NCBI GenBank assembly: GCA_014382705.1
Contig: JACNJE010000052.1
Span: 1-39,297 of the forward strand
Direction: 5' to 3'
Origin: Verrucomicrobiota bacterium
GTDB lineage: Bacteria > Verrucomicrobiota > Verrucomicrobiia > Limisphaerales > UBA1096
DNA: 39,297 bases
The translations under genes and the position numbers were made by a program. The first letter of the stretch is position 1; each line of letters begins with the position of its first letter. The notes beneath the pieces were generated by a model. The model did no database searches. It was not told where the DNA came from and was given only the letters and a program-made list of their open reading frames with translations. This document shows, in pieces, positions 1-7,678 of this stretch.

Positions 1-296
1 ACCCGTCCACCATCTCCCACCTCGCCGAGATGGGTGAGGGAAAATTGCCGACCTCTTTCATCAAGGCCGCCAGCGAGATGGAATCGGCGGAACGGCTTCA
101 TCACTAATTACCGCCCACGCCCGAGAGGGCCCTTGCCGAACACTGGCTGCCGCTCGGCGGCGAACTGACGCTCGGCATCACCGCCGGTGCCTCCTGCCCG
201 AACAACCTCATCGAGGAAGTCATCCTGCGGGCTTATGAGTTGCGCGGCGCAACAGCCGACACGGTGCTCGGCTCAATACGCGTTGAGGCCCAATAA
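1..296 (+). CDS. ispH: IspH (LytB), 4-hydroxy-3-methylbut-2-enyl diphosphate reductase, C-terminal fragment with in-frame stop
   Basis: This is the 3' end of the last-step enzyme of the MEP isoprenoid pathway, an iron-sulfur reductase making IPP and DMAPP. Reading from base 3, the sequence gives a stretch like the plant/cyanobacterial-type IspH C-terminus (STISHLAEMG, then LPTSFIKAASEM). After a break it gives HWLPLGG and the family signature GITAGASCPNNLIEEV, ending at TAA 294-296. A TAA codon at 105-107 interrupts the same frame between ERLHH and LPPTPERALAEHW, with homology continuing directly after it. The stop would remove the substrate-binding Gly-Ala-Ser segment. A single-base change from a Tyr codon (TAC or TAT) would explain it; a sequencing error is equally possible. 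The N-terminal part and the cluster cysteines lie outside the window. dgt starts 3 bp downstream. Confidence 0.8.
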
Positions 297-299
297 AGG

Positions 300-1448
300 A
301 TGCCCTGCAACTGTGAAGAACTCGAGGCCCGCGAACGCGACACACTGGCCCGTTATGCCCAGTTTAGCTCGGAAACACGGGGCCGAAACGTCCACGAGCC
401 CCCGCCGGAATGGCGCACGCAGTACCAGCGTGACCGCGACCGGATCATCCACTCCCGCGCCTTTCGGCGGCTCGACTGCAAGACACAGGTTTTCCTGAGC
501 GGCAGCGGCGATCACCTGCGCACACGGCTGACGCATACAATGGAAGTCGCCGCCATCGCCCGGAACATCGCCCGCGCATTGCGGCTCAACGAGGATCTCA
601 CCGAGGCCATCGCGCTTGGCCACGACCTTGGCCACCCCCCGTTCGGCCACTCCGGCGAAGAGGCGCTCAACGACCTGATGCAAGGCCACGGCGGCTTCGA
701 GCACAATAAGCAAAGCCGCCGCGTCGTCGAGTTGATCGAGCAGAAATACCCCGCCTTCCCCGGGTTGAACCTGTCGTGGGAGACGTTGGAGGGCCTGGCC
801 AAGCACGACACAATGCCCGAGCCGCCGCTTGGCCAAGCGCCGGCTGCATCTCACCACCCTTCACTTGAGGCGCAGGTGGCCAACCTCGCCGACGAGATCA
901 CCTACTACAGCCACGACCTGGACGACGGACTCGACTGCGGCCTGCTCACCGAGGCGAAACTGGAGCGCGACATCGCCTCTTGGCGGGAAGCCTCCGGGCG
1001 CATGCGCTCGGAGCACGGCGACTTGGCGGACGAGTGCCGGCACTATTTCATCATCCGCTGCCTGATCGATGATCAAGTTCACGATGTTGTCCAGACTACC
1101 GAGGCCAACCTCGCCGCTGCCGGCGTGGCATCGGCCGACGAGGTTCGCATGGAGCCCAAGCCGCTTGTCGCCTACAGCCCGGCCCGGCGCGAGGCCAACC
1201 TGAAACTCCGCGCCTACCTGTACGAGAACCTCTATTACAACGACACCGTTCACGAGCCGCACACGCGGGCGGCTACGCTGCTTGGGGAACTGTTTCGCCA
1301 CTACGAGCAACACCCGGAGGCGATGGGCGGGCACATACAGTCACTGATCCCCGGCCACGGGCTGCAGCGCGCCATTTGCGATCGTTTGGCCTGCATGACG
1401 GATCGGTTCGCCATTCAGGAACATGGCCGGTTGCTCGGAACATCGTGA
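300..1448 (+). CDS. dgt: Deoxyguanosinetriphosphate triphosphohydrolase-like protein (HD domain dNTPase)
   Basis: A cytosolic HD-superfamily enzyme expected to split dNTPs into deoxynucleoside and tripolyphosphate, 382 aa, a normal length for the short Dgt-like class. Visible family features are RDRDRIIHSRAFRRL (residues 45-59), KTQVF, RTRLTHTMEVA with the first metal histidine at H79, the HD pair H108-D109 in GHDLGHPPFGH, and a late metal Asp in NLADEITYYSHDLDD (about 195-210). The ATG at 300 matches the usual family N-terminus (EELEARE). It sits 3 bp after the ispH stop, so the two are probably cotranscribed. A copy of the window's repeated palindrome (826-839) codes for LGQA in a variable loop just before the second conserved block. 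Substrate specificity cannot be told from sequence. Confidence 0.93.
   Translation: MPCNCEELEARERDTLARYAQFSSETRGRNVHEPPPEWRTQYQRDRDRIIHSRAFRRLDCKTQVFLSGSGDHLRTRLTHTMEVAAIARNIARALRLNEDLTEAIALGHDLGHPPFGHSGEEALNDLMQGHGGFEHNKQSRRVVELIEQKYPAFPGLNLSWETLEGLAKHDTMPEPPLGQAPAASHHPSLEAQVANLADEITYYSHDLDDGLDCGLLTEAKLERDIASWREASGRMRSEHGDLADECRHYFIIRCLIDDQVHDVVQTTEANLAAAGVASADEVRMEPKPLVAYSPARREANLKLRAYLYENLYYNDTVHEPHTRAATLLGELFRHYEQHPEAMGGHIQSLIPGHGLQRAICDRLACMTDRFAIQEHGRLLGTS
826..839. repeat. Highly iterated palindrome CGCTTGGCCAAGCG, first copy
   Basis: A perfect 14-bp self-complementary sequence. Exact 14-mers lie at 826, 2468, 6859, 8391, 9780, 11711, 12300, 14282, 16401, 19404, 24818, 29331 and 37147 (start positions). 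Copies matching only the inner 12-mer GCTTGGCCAAGC start at 6364, 16081, 16653, 17862, 21965, 30678, 32278, 33169, 33287 and 36388. Many one-sided or one-mismatch relatives (for example at 9761, 15917, 17815, 21790, 26725, 33212) also occur. This copy lies inside dgt and is read as LGQA. Confidence 0.95.
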
Positions 1449-1638
1449 CAAACGGTGGGAGACGATAAATATTGAACGGCTGGCGCGTTCCGGCGTCGAA
1501 CGGGGCGAAACCCCTTGACAGGTGGGGTAGACTATTCGCCCCTTTTTGGGGGAACAGGGATAATTAAGGGAAATCGGAGCCGGAGCCGCCGGCCCACGGC
1601 GTGCGATGCTTGTCCCCGCACCCCATGCGATCGAAGCA
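1449..1638. other. Intergenic region before the Gld-like operon
   Basis: A 190-bp gap between dgt and the ABC ATPase gene that should hold the promoter of the downstream operon. TTGACA is present at 1515-1520, but no -10-like hexamer lies 16-18 bp downstream. GATAAT at 1559-1564 looks like a -10 element but lacks a partner -35. I therefore do not assign a promoter. No hairpin plus T-run follows dgt. Confidence 0.4.
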
Positions 1639-2595
1639 ATGATACAAGTTGAGAACCTGAGCAAGGCATTCGGCCCCAAGGTGGCTGTGAACGATGTCTC
1701 CTTCTCCGTCCAGCGCGGAGAAATTCTGGGTTTCCTCGGGCCGAACGGCGCCGGCAAATCCACCACGATGCGAATGATCACCGGATTCATTCCCCCGACA
1801 GCGGGCGTGGTGAAGGTCGGCGGCCATGACGTGACGGAAAAACCGATTGAGGCCAAGCGGCTGATCGGCTATCTCCCGGAGAGCGCACCGCTTTACACCG
1901 ACATGACGGTGGAAGGCTTCCTCGCCTTTTGCGCCGAGGTGCGCGGCCTCAACGGGGCCGACAAGGCCAAGGCGATCGACCGCGCCATCGAGATGTGCTT
2001 CCTCAAGGCGGTCCGGCATCAAAGCGTCGACACGCTCTCCAAGGGGTATCGGCATCGCACCGGCTTCGCGCAGGCGGTCATTCACGACCCGGACATTCTC
2101 GTCATGGACGAGCCAACCGACGGGCTTGACCCCAACCAAAAACACGAGGTGCGCTCACTCATCCGACGCATGGGGCAGTCCAAGGCGATCATTTTTTCCA
2201 CCCATATTCTCGAGGAGGTCGAGGCCGTCTGCACGCGGGCGATCGTCATCGACCAGGGCCGGATCGTGGCCAACGGTTCTCCGGACGAACTCAAGGCCAA
2301 GTCAGAGCTGGCCAACTCGTATCTCGTTTCAATAAACGGCACGGAAGCCGCCACGGTGCGGGAGAAACTTGGCTCCGTCATCCAGTCGGCCAAGGTGACG
2401 ATCGTGAACGACAAGCCACCGACCGTGGTCGCCCGGGTGTTCCCCAAGGACGCCGGCAGCGACGGTGCGCTTGGCCAAGCGATCTTCAGCGTGGCCAAGC
2501 AGAGCGACTGGACTGTCAACGAAATCAAGAAGGAGGAGGGGCGCCTGGACGACGTCTTCCGCAACATCACCCTGTCCGACACGCAAACCCGATAA
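1639..2595 (+). CDS. gldA: ABC transporter ATP-binding protein, GldA-like
   Basis: The 318-aa ATPase energises the two membrane proteins encoded after it. It shows Walker A GPNGAGKST near residue 37, a Q-loop region, the GldA-style signature LSKGYRHR in place of LSGGQ, Walker B ILVMDEPTDGLDP, and the switch His in FSTHILEEVE. The ATG at 1639 gives the usual family start MIQVENLSKAFG; an upstream in-frame ATG at 1606 would add an 11-residue leader without similarity. No convincing Shine-Dalgarno sequence is visible. The next gene begins 12 bp downstream. GldA/F/G families are known from Bacteroidetes gliding but also occur as uncharacterised exporters in many non-gliding bacteria, so the name denotes family only. 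The palindrome at 2468-2481 encodes LGQA in the C-terminal region. Confidence 0.9.
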   Translation: MIQVENLSKAFGPKVAVNDVSFSVQRGEILGFLGPNGAGKSTTMRMITGFIPPTAGVVKVGGHDVTEKPIEAKRLIGYLPESAPLYTDMTVEGFLAFCAEVRGLNGADKAKAIDRAIEMCFLKAVRHQSVDTLSKGYRHRTGFAQAVIHDPDILVMDEPTDGLDPNQKHEVRSLIRRMGQSKAIIFSTHILEEVEAVCTRAIVIDQGRIVANGSPDELKAKSELANSYLVSINGTEAATVREKLGSVIQSAKVTIVNDKPPTVVARVFPKDAGSDGALGQAIFSVAKQSDWTVNEIKKEEGRLDDVFRNITLSDTQTR

Positions 2596-2607
2596 TTTCA
2601 CACAACG

Positions 2608-3339
2608 ATGAAAAGTATTTGGACCATCACAAAACGGGAGCTGGCCGGTTATTTCAACTCGCCGGTGGCCTATGTGTTTCTCGTGATTTTCCTGCTGATG
2701 ACCGCCGCGTTCACGTTCCTGATCGGCCAGTTCATCGACCGGGGCCAGGCGAACTTGCAGGCGTTTTTCATGTGGCATCCGTGGATCTACCTCTTTCTCG
2801 TCCCGGCCGTGGGCATGCGCCTCTGGTCTGAGGAACGGCGGCTCGGCACCATGGAACTGCTGCTCACCATGCCGATCACGCTGTGGCATTGCATCATCGG
2901 CAAATTCCTCGCCTCGTGGCTGTTCCTGACATTGGCGCTGGTGATGACGTTCCCAATTTGGATCACCGTGAACTACCTCGGCAACCCTGAAAACAGCGTC
3001 ATCGTCGCCAGCTACATCGGCAGCTTCTTCCTCGCCGGGGCGTACCTCTCGATCACCAGCATGACCTCGGCGTTTACGCGCAACCAGGTGATCAGCTTCA
3101 TCCTCTCGGTGGTGATTTGCCTGTTCCTCGTGCTGTGCGGCTGGCCGCCGGTGACCGATGTCGTCGAGACCCTCGCGCCGCGCTCGATCGTGGAGTTCGT
3201 CGCCGCCTTCAGCGTGATGCCCGGCATCGAGCAGTTCAACAACGGCCAGATCGACAGCCGGGCGGTGATCTACTTTTTGTCGGTGATCGGCTTTCCGCTG
3301 TTCGCCACAAGCGTCATTATCCGCGGCCTACGCGCCTGA
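2608..3339 (+). CDS. gldF: ABC-2 type permease, GldF-like
   Basis: A 243-aa inner-membrane protein with about six hydrophobic segments and the family's N-terminal motif (ITKRELAGYFNSPVAYVFL, a short cytoplasmic helix leading into TM1). The segment GMRLWSEERRLGTMELLLTMPI is typical of ABC-2 permeases of the GldF/NosY type. It is expected to form the channel with the preceding ATPase. It is separated from it by 12 bp and from the next gene by 21 bp, consistent with one operon. The substrate is unknown. Confidence 0.88.
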   Translation: MKSIWTITKRELAGYFNSPVAYVFLVIFLLMTAAFTFLIGQFIDRGQANLQAFFMWHPWIYLFLVPAVGMRLWSEERRLGTMELLLTMPITLWHCIIGKFLASWLFLTLALVMTFPIWITVNYLGNPENSVIVASYIGSFFLAGAYLSITSMTSAFTRNQVISFILSVVICLFLVLCGWPPVTDVVETLAPRSIVEFVAAFSVMPGIEQFNNGQIDSRAVIYFLSVIGFPLFATSVIIRGLRA

Positions 3340-3360
3340 CCCTCAAACCCGGAAGCTACC

Positions 3361-5298
3361 ATGAAGAAAGAAACCAAGTTTGCCGTATTCCTGAACTCCG
3401 TCGGCGGGGCGCTCGTGGTCCTGTTGTGCGTGATCGCCTTTAACATCATCACGGCGCAGCTCAAGATGAAAGGCGACCTAACCGAGGGCAAATTGTTCAC
3501 CTTATCCAAGGGTTCGAAGCTACTGCTCGACGCGCTGGCCAAGGAGCGCGAGGGCGACGATGAGTCCAGCCCACTCGAGATTCGCTTTTACGTCACCCGC
3601 GGCGAAAAGGGCGTGCCGGTCGTCGTCAACGAGCACGGCAGCCGCGTGGAGGATCTGCTCGACCAGTACAAGGCATACGCCGGCGACAACCTGGAACTGG
3701 TCAAACTCAACCCACGCCGCTACACCGAGGAGGAAAAACTGGCGACCAACGACGGCATCCAGTTGATCAACAACGCCTTTTACATTGGCTTGGCGGTCAG
3801 CTACCTCGACAACACGGAGGTCATCACGGTGCTCGACCCCTCTCGGTCAACCAATCTGGAGTATGACATTTCCCGGGTCATCAAGCTCGTCCTCCAGACG
3901 GAGGAAGAGCGGGAAACGGTCGGCGTGATGAGCAGCCTCAATGTTTGGGGAGGCCCGGATCCCTCCAACCCGATGGCGGCGCTCAACCGCGGCCAGCAAC
4001 AACCGCCGTGGTTCTTCCTGCAGCAATTGCAACGTGACTTCAATGTGGAACGCCTCGAGCCGGCCGCGACCGACATCCCGGAAAACGTGAATGTCCTGAT
4101 GCTCATCCACCCAAAAAACGTATCGGAAGCCACCGAGTACGCCATCGACCAGTTCGTCCTGCGCGGAGGCAAGTTGATCGCCTTTGTCGATCCCCTCGCG
4201 CAGCGGGACGATTCCGGCCAGCAAAACCCGCAGATGCGCCTTCCCGGGCTGGGCGGCGACTCCAACCTGAACCGCTTGTTTTCCAAGTGGGGCGTCCCGT
4301 TTGACAGCAGCCAAGTCGTCGCCGACTACGACTACCATCTGAAGAATCCGCGTGACCCGATGTCGCAGGGCCGGCTGCAACCGGCCTACCTCATGCTGAA
4401 CCGGGACGCACTGGACTCCGGGGAAGTTGTCACCCGCGACCTGGGGCTGATCCGGCTACCCTACGCCGGCAGCTTTGACACCAGCAACGTGGCCACCGGG
4501 CTCACGGTTACCGAGCTGATCACGAGTTCGGAGGACGCCAAGCTGGTCGACGGTATGTCCTCCCAGTTCCAGGGACAACAGATCATGCAGTCATTCTATT
4601 CCGGCAGCGAGGACGGCAAGCCGGTCGGCATCCGGAAACAGGTCCTCGCGCTGAAACTCGGCGGCAAATTCACGACCGCCTTTCCCAACGGCAAACCGGC
4701 CGCCGAGGAGCCCGGCTCATCCAAGCCCGGCGCGACGCAACCCGACTCTGCCGGGCACCTCACCGAGTCCAAGGAGGACAACTTCGTATGCCTCATAGGA
4801 GACACCGACATCCTTGTGGACGAACATTACGTCTTCCAGCAGCGCATTCCAATCAGCGAGAACCTTGTTTTCGTCCAAAACCTCGTTGACCACTTTGGCG
4901 ACGAGACTCTGATCAACATCCGCAGCCGTAACCAGAACCGCCCGTTTACCACGCTCGTTAAACTGACAAAAGAAGCCCAGAAAAAGTTTGAGAAAAAGCT
5001 CAACAAGCTCCAAGCCGAACAGCAGACCATCCTGCAAAAGAAGACCGAGCTGCAGAGCGTCGGAGAAGGCAGCAACCAATTCACGCTTCGAATCGACCCC
5101 GAGGCGATTAAAGAAATTCAGGCCAAGCAACTGGAGATCGACAATCAGATCTTTGACACCAACAAGGAGCTCCTCGCCGATATCGACTGGATCAAGCTCA
5201 AGATCAAGCTCGCCAACATCGGCCTGATGCCCCTGCTGGTCATCCTGTTTGGCGTCGGCTTTTTTATCCGCAAACGCAAGAAAACCGCAGCAGTCTGA
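3361..5298 (+). CDS. gldG: GldG-like ABC-associated periplasmic protein
   Basis: A 645-aa protein anchored at both ends: one TM near residues 8-32 (FLNSVGGALVVLLCVIAFNI) and one at the C-terminus (about 617-637) followed by a basic tail. The large region between belongs to the GldG/ABC-type auxiliary family. Recognisable blocks are LTEGKLFTLS after TM1, a segment on peptide-like ligands (IRFYVTRGEKGVPV), VLMLIHPKNVSE, and GGKLIAFVDPLA. A coiled coil rich in K/E/Q lies at about 540-610. Such proteins occur next to GldA/GldF-type genes and are thought to work with them; their exact role is not established. It ends 5 bp before the next gene. Confidence 0.82.
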   Translation: MKKETKFAVFLNSVGGALVVLLCVIAFNIITAQLKMKGDLTEGKLFTLSKGSKLLLDALAKEREGDDESSPLEIRFYVTRGEKGVPVVVNEHGSRVEDLLDQYKAYAGDNLELVKLNPRRYTEEEKLATNDGIQLINNAFYIGLAVSYLDNTEVITVLDPSRSTNLEYDISRVIKLVLQTEEERETVGVMSSLNVWGGPDPSNPMAALNRGQQQPPWFFLQQLQRDFNVERLEPAATDIPENVNVLMLIHPKNVSEATEYAIDQFVLRGGKLIAFVDPLAQRDDSGQQNPQMRLPGLGGDSNLNRLFSKWGVPFDSSQVVADYDYHLKNPRDPMSQGRLQPAYLMLNRDALDSGEVVTRDLGLIRLPYAGSFDTSNVATGLTVTELITSSEDAKLVDGMSSQFQGQQIMQSFYSGSEDGKPVGIRKQVLALKLGGKFTTAFPNGKPAAEEPGSSKPGATQPDSAGHLTESKEDNFVCLIGDTDILVDEHYVFQQRIPISENLVFVQNLVDHFGDETLINIRSRNQNRPFTTLVKLTKEAQKKFEKKLNKLQAEQQTILQKKTELQSVGEGSNQFTLRIDPEAIKEIQAKQLEIDNQIFDTNKELLADIDWIKLKIKLANIGLMPLLVILFGVGFFIRKRKKTAAV

Positions 5299-5303
5299 CA
5301 CCC

Positions 5304-6857
5304 ATGAAAGGAAAACAACTTCTCATCGCCGTTCTCGCCCTGGGGGTTCTGGGGGGGATCGCCTATTTTACCTCGATTAAGGATCAAGGCGGCCGTTCCC
5401 CAGCAAAATCCGGCATCGGTAAAACGGTCGTCACCAATCTCGATCCGGCAAAGATCGCCACGATCACCATCACGGACAGCGACTCCGCCCTCACTCTGGC
5501 CCAGCAGGAGGAACAATGGGTCGTGACGGATCGCGACGGTTTCACGGCCAAGTTCGACGACATCCAGAAACTGGTCAGCAGCACCGTGAGCCTCAAGGCG
5601 CTGCGCCAGATCCCTGCCAGCAAAAAACAGCACGGGCGGTTTGGGCTGCTCGCCCCGGACGGCAACGAGGCCAACACCGGCACGTTCGTCGAGTTCAAGG
5701 ATGCGCAGGGCCAGGTGCTCAAGAGCCTGTTGCTCGGCAAAAAAGGAAGCGCCAACACCGGGCAAAACGCCGACTCGCCATTTGGTTCCTCCGACAACCA
5801 TCGTTACGTGTTGACTGATGGCCGGGTGACCGTGATCGCGATCGATTACTCCAGCGCGCTCAATGACGTCAGCGCCGACCCCGCCAACTGGCTGGACAAG
5901 GACGATTTTTTCAAGGTTGAAAAAGTCAGGTCAGTCGCCGTCGCCCAACCAAACAAAGCTGACTCATGGACGCTGACCCGTGCCAAGGAGGGGGACGACA
6001 TGGCGCTTGCCGACGCCAAGCCGGAGGAAAAACTGGACGCCTCAAAGGGCAACAGCGCCGGCCGCGTGTTTGGCTTTCCAAGCTTTGACGATGTCACCAG
6101 CAAGTCGGCCAAGCCGGAGGAGACCGGAATGGACAAGGCCGTCACCGCCACCATCGACACGTTTGAGGGCTACCAGTACGTCGTCAAGATGGCCAAGAAG
6201 GATGAGGATCACTACATGACACTTTCCGCGAGCGGCACACGCGTCCCGCAGGAAGATGAAAGCAAGGCCCGGGACCCCCAACCGGACGAAGCCAAGCCGC
6301 GCGAACCCGGCAAGGACGAAAAACCGGAGGATGCCAAGCGCCTTGACCAGGAGCACGCCGACCGCTTGGCCAAGCTCATCGCCGATCGTGAAAAAGCGCA
6401 CCAGGAGAGCCAAGCGAAGCTCAAGACCGACCGCGACAAGACTTTCGCGGACAACATGGCCAAGCTCGAAAATCTGGCCGGGTGGACGTTCAAGGTCTCC
6501 AGCTACACATTCGACGCCATCTACAAGACGCGCGCCGAGATGATGGAGGAGGAGAAAACGGAGGAGGCCACAGGTGCGGCCACGCCGGGCGCGGCACTCC
6601 CCGCCCTGCTTCAGCCTCCGCCGACCCTAGCCCCTACTCCGCCCCCAGCCCCTACTCCGGTCCCCGCCCCCATCACGATTCAGCCGCCGAAGCCGGCCGA
6701 CCCGGGCAAGGTCGTGACCAGCGACATTATCAAGGTGCCTTCCGCCGAGGAATTGAAGAAGGGCGCCAAGATCGAGGTGATCAAAAAAGAGGATCTCCCG
6801 GCCGAAATCGAGAAGGCCAAGGAGGAGGCCGAAACGAAGGCCGACGACAAAAAATAA
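5304..6857 (+). CDS. DUF4340-like secreted/anchored protein of the Gld-type operon
   Basis: A 517-aa protein with an N-terminal membrane segment (MKGKQLLIAVLALGVLGGIAYF). A globular region of the DUF4340 type follows (VVTNLDPAKIATITI, VVTDRDGFTAKFDDIQKLV). DUF4340 proteins are regular neighbours of GldG-like genes. The second half is low-complexity: a long Lys/Glu/Asp/Ala stretch at about 310-395, likely coiled, then a Pro-rich spacer at about 430-470 with repeated PTP/PAP units, and a charged tail. It lies 5 bp after the gldG-like gene and is followed by a strong terminator, so it closes the operon. The function is unknown. A palindrome copy (6364-6375) is read here as LAK. Confidence 0.8.
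   Translation: MKGKQLLIAVLALGVLGGIAYFTSIKDQGGRSPAKSGIGKTVVTNLDPAKIATITITDSDSALTLAQQEEQWVVTDRDGFTAKFDDIQKLVSSTVSLKALRQIPASKKQHGRFGLLAPDGNEANTGTFVEFKDAQGQVLKSLLLGKKGSANTGQNADSPFGSSDNHRYVLTDGRVTVIAIDYSSALNDVSADPANWLDKDDFFKVEKVRSVAVAQPNKADSWTLTRAKEGDDMALADAKPEEKLDASKGNSAGRVFGFPSFDDVTSKSAKPEETGMDKAVTATIDTFEGYQYVVKMAKKDEDHYMTLSASGTRVPQEDESKARDPQPDEAKPREPGKDEKPEDAKRLDQEHADRLAKLIADREKAHQESQAKLKTDRDKTFADNMAKLENLAGWTFKVSSYTFDAIYKTRAEMMEEEKTEEATGAATPGAALPALLQPPPTLAPTPPPAPTPVPAPITIQPPKPADPGKVVTSDIIKVPSAEELKKGAKIEVIKKEDLPAEIEKAKEEAETKADDKK
6364..6375. repeat. Palindrome copy inside the DUF4340-like gene
   Basis: Exact 12-mer GCTTGGCCAAGC preceded by C and followed by T. It is read as RLAKL in the charged coiled region. 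Confidence 0.9.
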
Positions 6858-6858
6858 C

Positions 6859-6872
6859 CGCTTGGCCAAGCG
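6859..6872. repeat. Palindrome copy, intergenic
   Basis: Exact 14-mer beginning 2 bp after the DUF4340-like stop codon and 11 bp before the terminator stem. It shows that the repeat is not confined to coding sequence. Confidence 0.93.
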
Positions 6873-6882
6873 GACAGATTCC

Positions 6883-6915
6883 AAACCACCCGGCTGCCCT
6901 GCCGGGTGGTTTTTT
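6883..6915 (+). terminator. Rho-independent terminator of the Gld-like operon
   Basis: A perfect 12-bp stem (6883-6894 pairing with 6901-6912), rich in G and C at its base and closed by a 6-nt loop TGCCCT. It runs directly into a T-tract at 6910-6915. It lies 25 bp after the stop of the last gene of the operon and 55 bp before the next ATPase gene. Confidence 0.93.
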
Positions 6916-6970
6916 GTGTCGCGAACTATTTTGATTTGCGGCCCTTGGCCGGTGACGTAGCGTCTCGGGC

Positions 6971-7672
6971 ATGGCGGCAAATGATCCGGTCGTCCTCAAC
7001 CTGGAGGACGTGCACAAGCAGTACGAAAGCACGGATCGTGAACCGGTCCCGGTGCTTCGCGGCATTTCGCTCACCGTTCGGCGGGGAGATTCCGTCGCGG
7101 TCGTCGGCCCGTCCGGCTCCGGCAAAAGCACCCTGCTCAACATCCTCGGCTCGCTCGACTCCCCGACCCGCGGCAGCATCCAGCTGGATGGCCAGGAATT
7201 GGCCGACCTCCCGGAGCAGGAGCTGGCTTCGGTTCGAAACAAAAAAATTGGCTTCATTTTTCAGTCGCACCATTTGCTCCCGCAATGCTCCGTCCTCGAA
7301 AACGTGTTGTTGCCCACGCTTGCTGAAAACGGCAAGGCCCCGGCTGCCGCCGTCGAGCGGGCGCGGCAACTGCTCGAACGCGTCGGGCTCGGGCACCGGC
7401 TCACCCACCGTCCGGCACAGCTTTCCGGCGGCGAATGCCAGCGTGTCGCCGTCGTGCGCGCGCTGATCAACCAACCCAGCCTCATTCTCGCCGACGAGCC
7501 GACCGGCGCGCTCGACCACTCCACCGCCCAGTCGCTGGCGGATTTGCTCGTCGAACTCAACCGCGACGACCATGTCACGCTGATCGTCGTCACCCACTCC
7601 ACGGAACTCGCCACCCGGATGGACACCACGCACCAACTGCAGGATGGCCGATTCGCCACCGCCACAGGTTAA
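6971..7672 (+). CDS. ABC transporter ATP-binding protein, LolD/MacB-like
   Basis: A 233-aa ATPase of the lipoprotein/macrolide exporter class, expected to drive the FtsX-type permease that starts 6 bp downstream. Motifs: Walker A VGPSGSGKSTLLN (about residues 45-57), Q-loop FIFQSHHLLPQ, signature LSGGECQRVAVVRAL, Walker B LILADEPTGALD, switch His in VVTHSTELA. LSGGE(C/Q)QRVA(V/I)ARAL and DEPTG(A/N)LD are typical of LolD. It is separated from the upstream operon by a terminator, so its promoter should lie in the short gap 6916-6970, where I see no clear -35/-10 pair. Confidence 0.9.
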   Translation: MAANDPVVLNLEDVHKQYESTDREPVPVLRGISLTVRRGDSVAVVGPSGSGKSTLLNILGSLDSPTRGSIQLDGQELADLPEQELASVRNKKIGFIFQSHHLLPQCSVLENVLLPTLAENGKAPAAAVERARQLLERVGLGHRLTHRPAQLSGGECQRVAVVRALINQPSLILADEPTGALDHSTAQSLADLLVELNRDDHVTLIVVTHSTELATRMDTTHQLQDGRFATATG

Positions 7673-7678
7673 GCCACC

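Noticed and set aside
826-839. Reading the palindromes as intrinsic terminators or REP elements
   Set aside because: Most are inside coding regions, with no T-run. The 6-bp half-arms leave no loop as single units, and REP elements are longer and extragenic.
1515-1564. TTGACA (1515) and GATAAT (1559) as promoter of the Gld-like operon
   Set aside because: They are 38 bp apart, far from the required 16-18 bp, and neither has a fitting partner.
6590-6690. Tandem CCCCTACTCCG-like repeats in the DUF4340 gene as a CRISPR or satellite
   Set aside because: They are short and in frame, and encode an ordinary Pro-rich linker.
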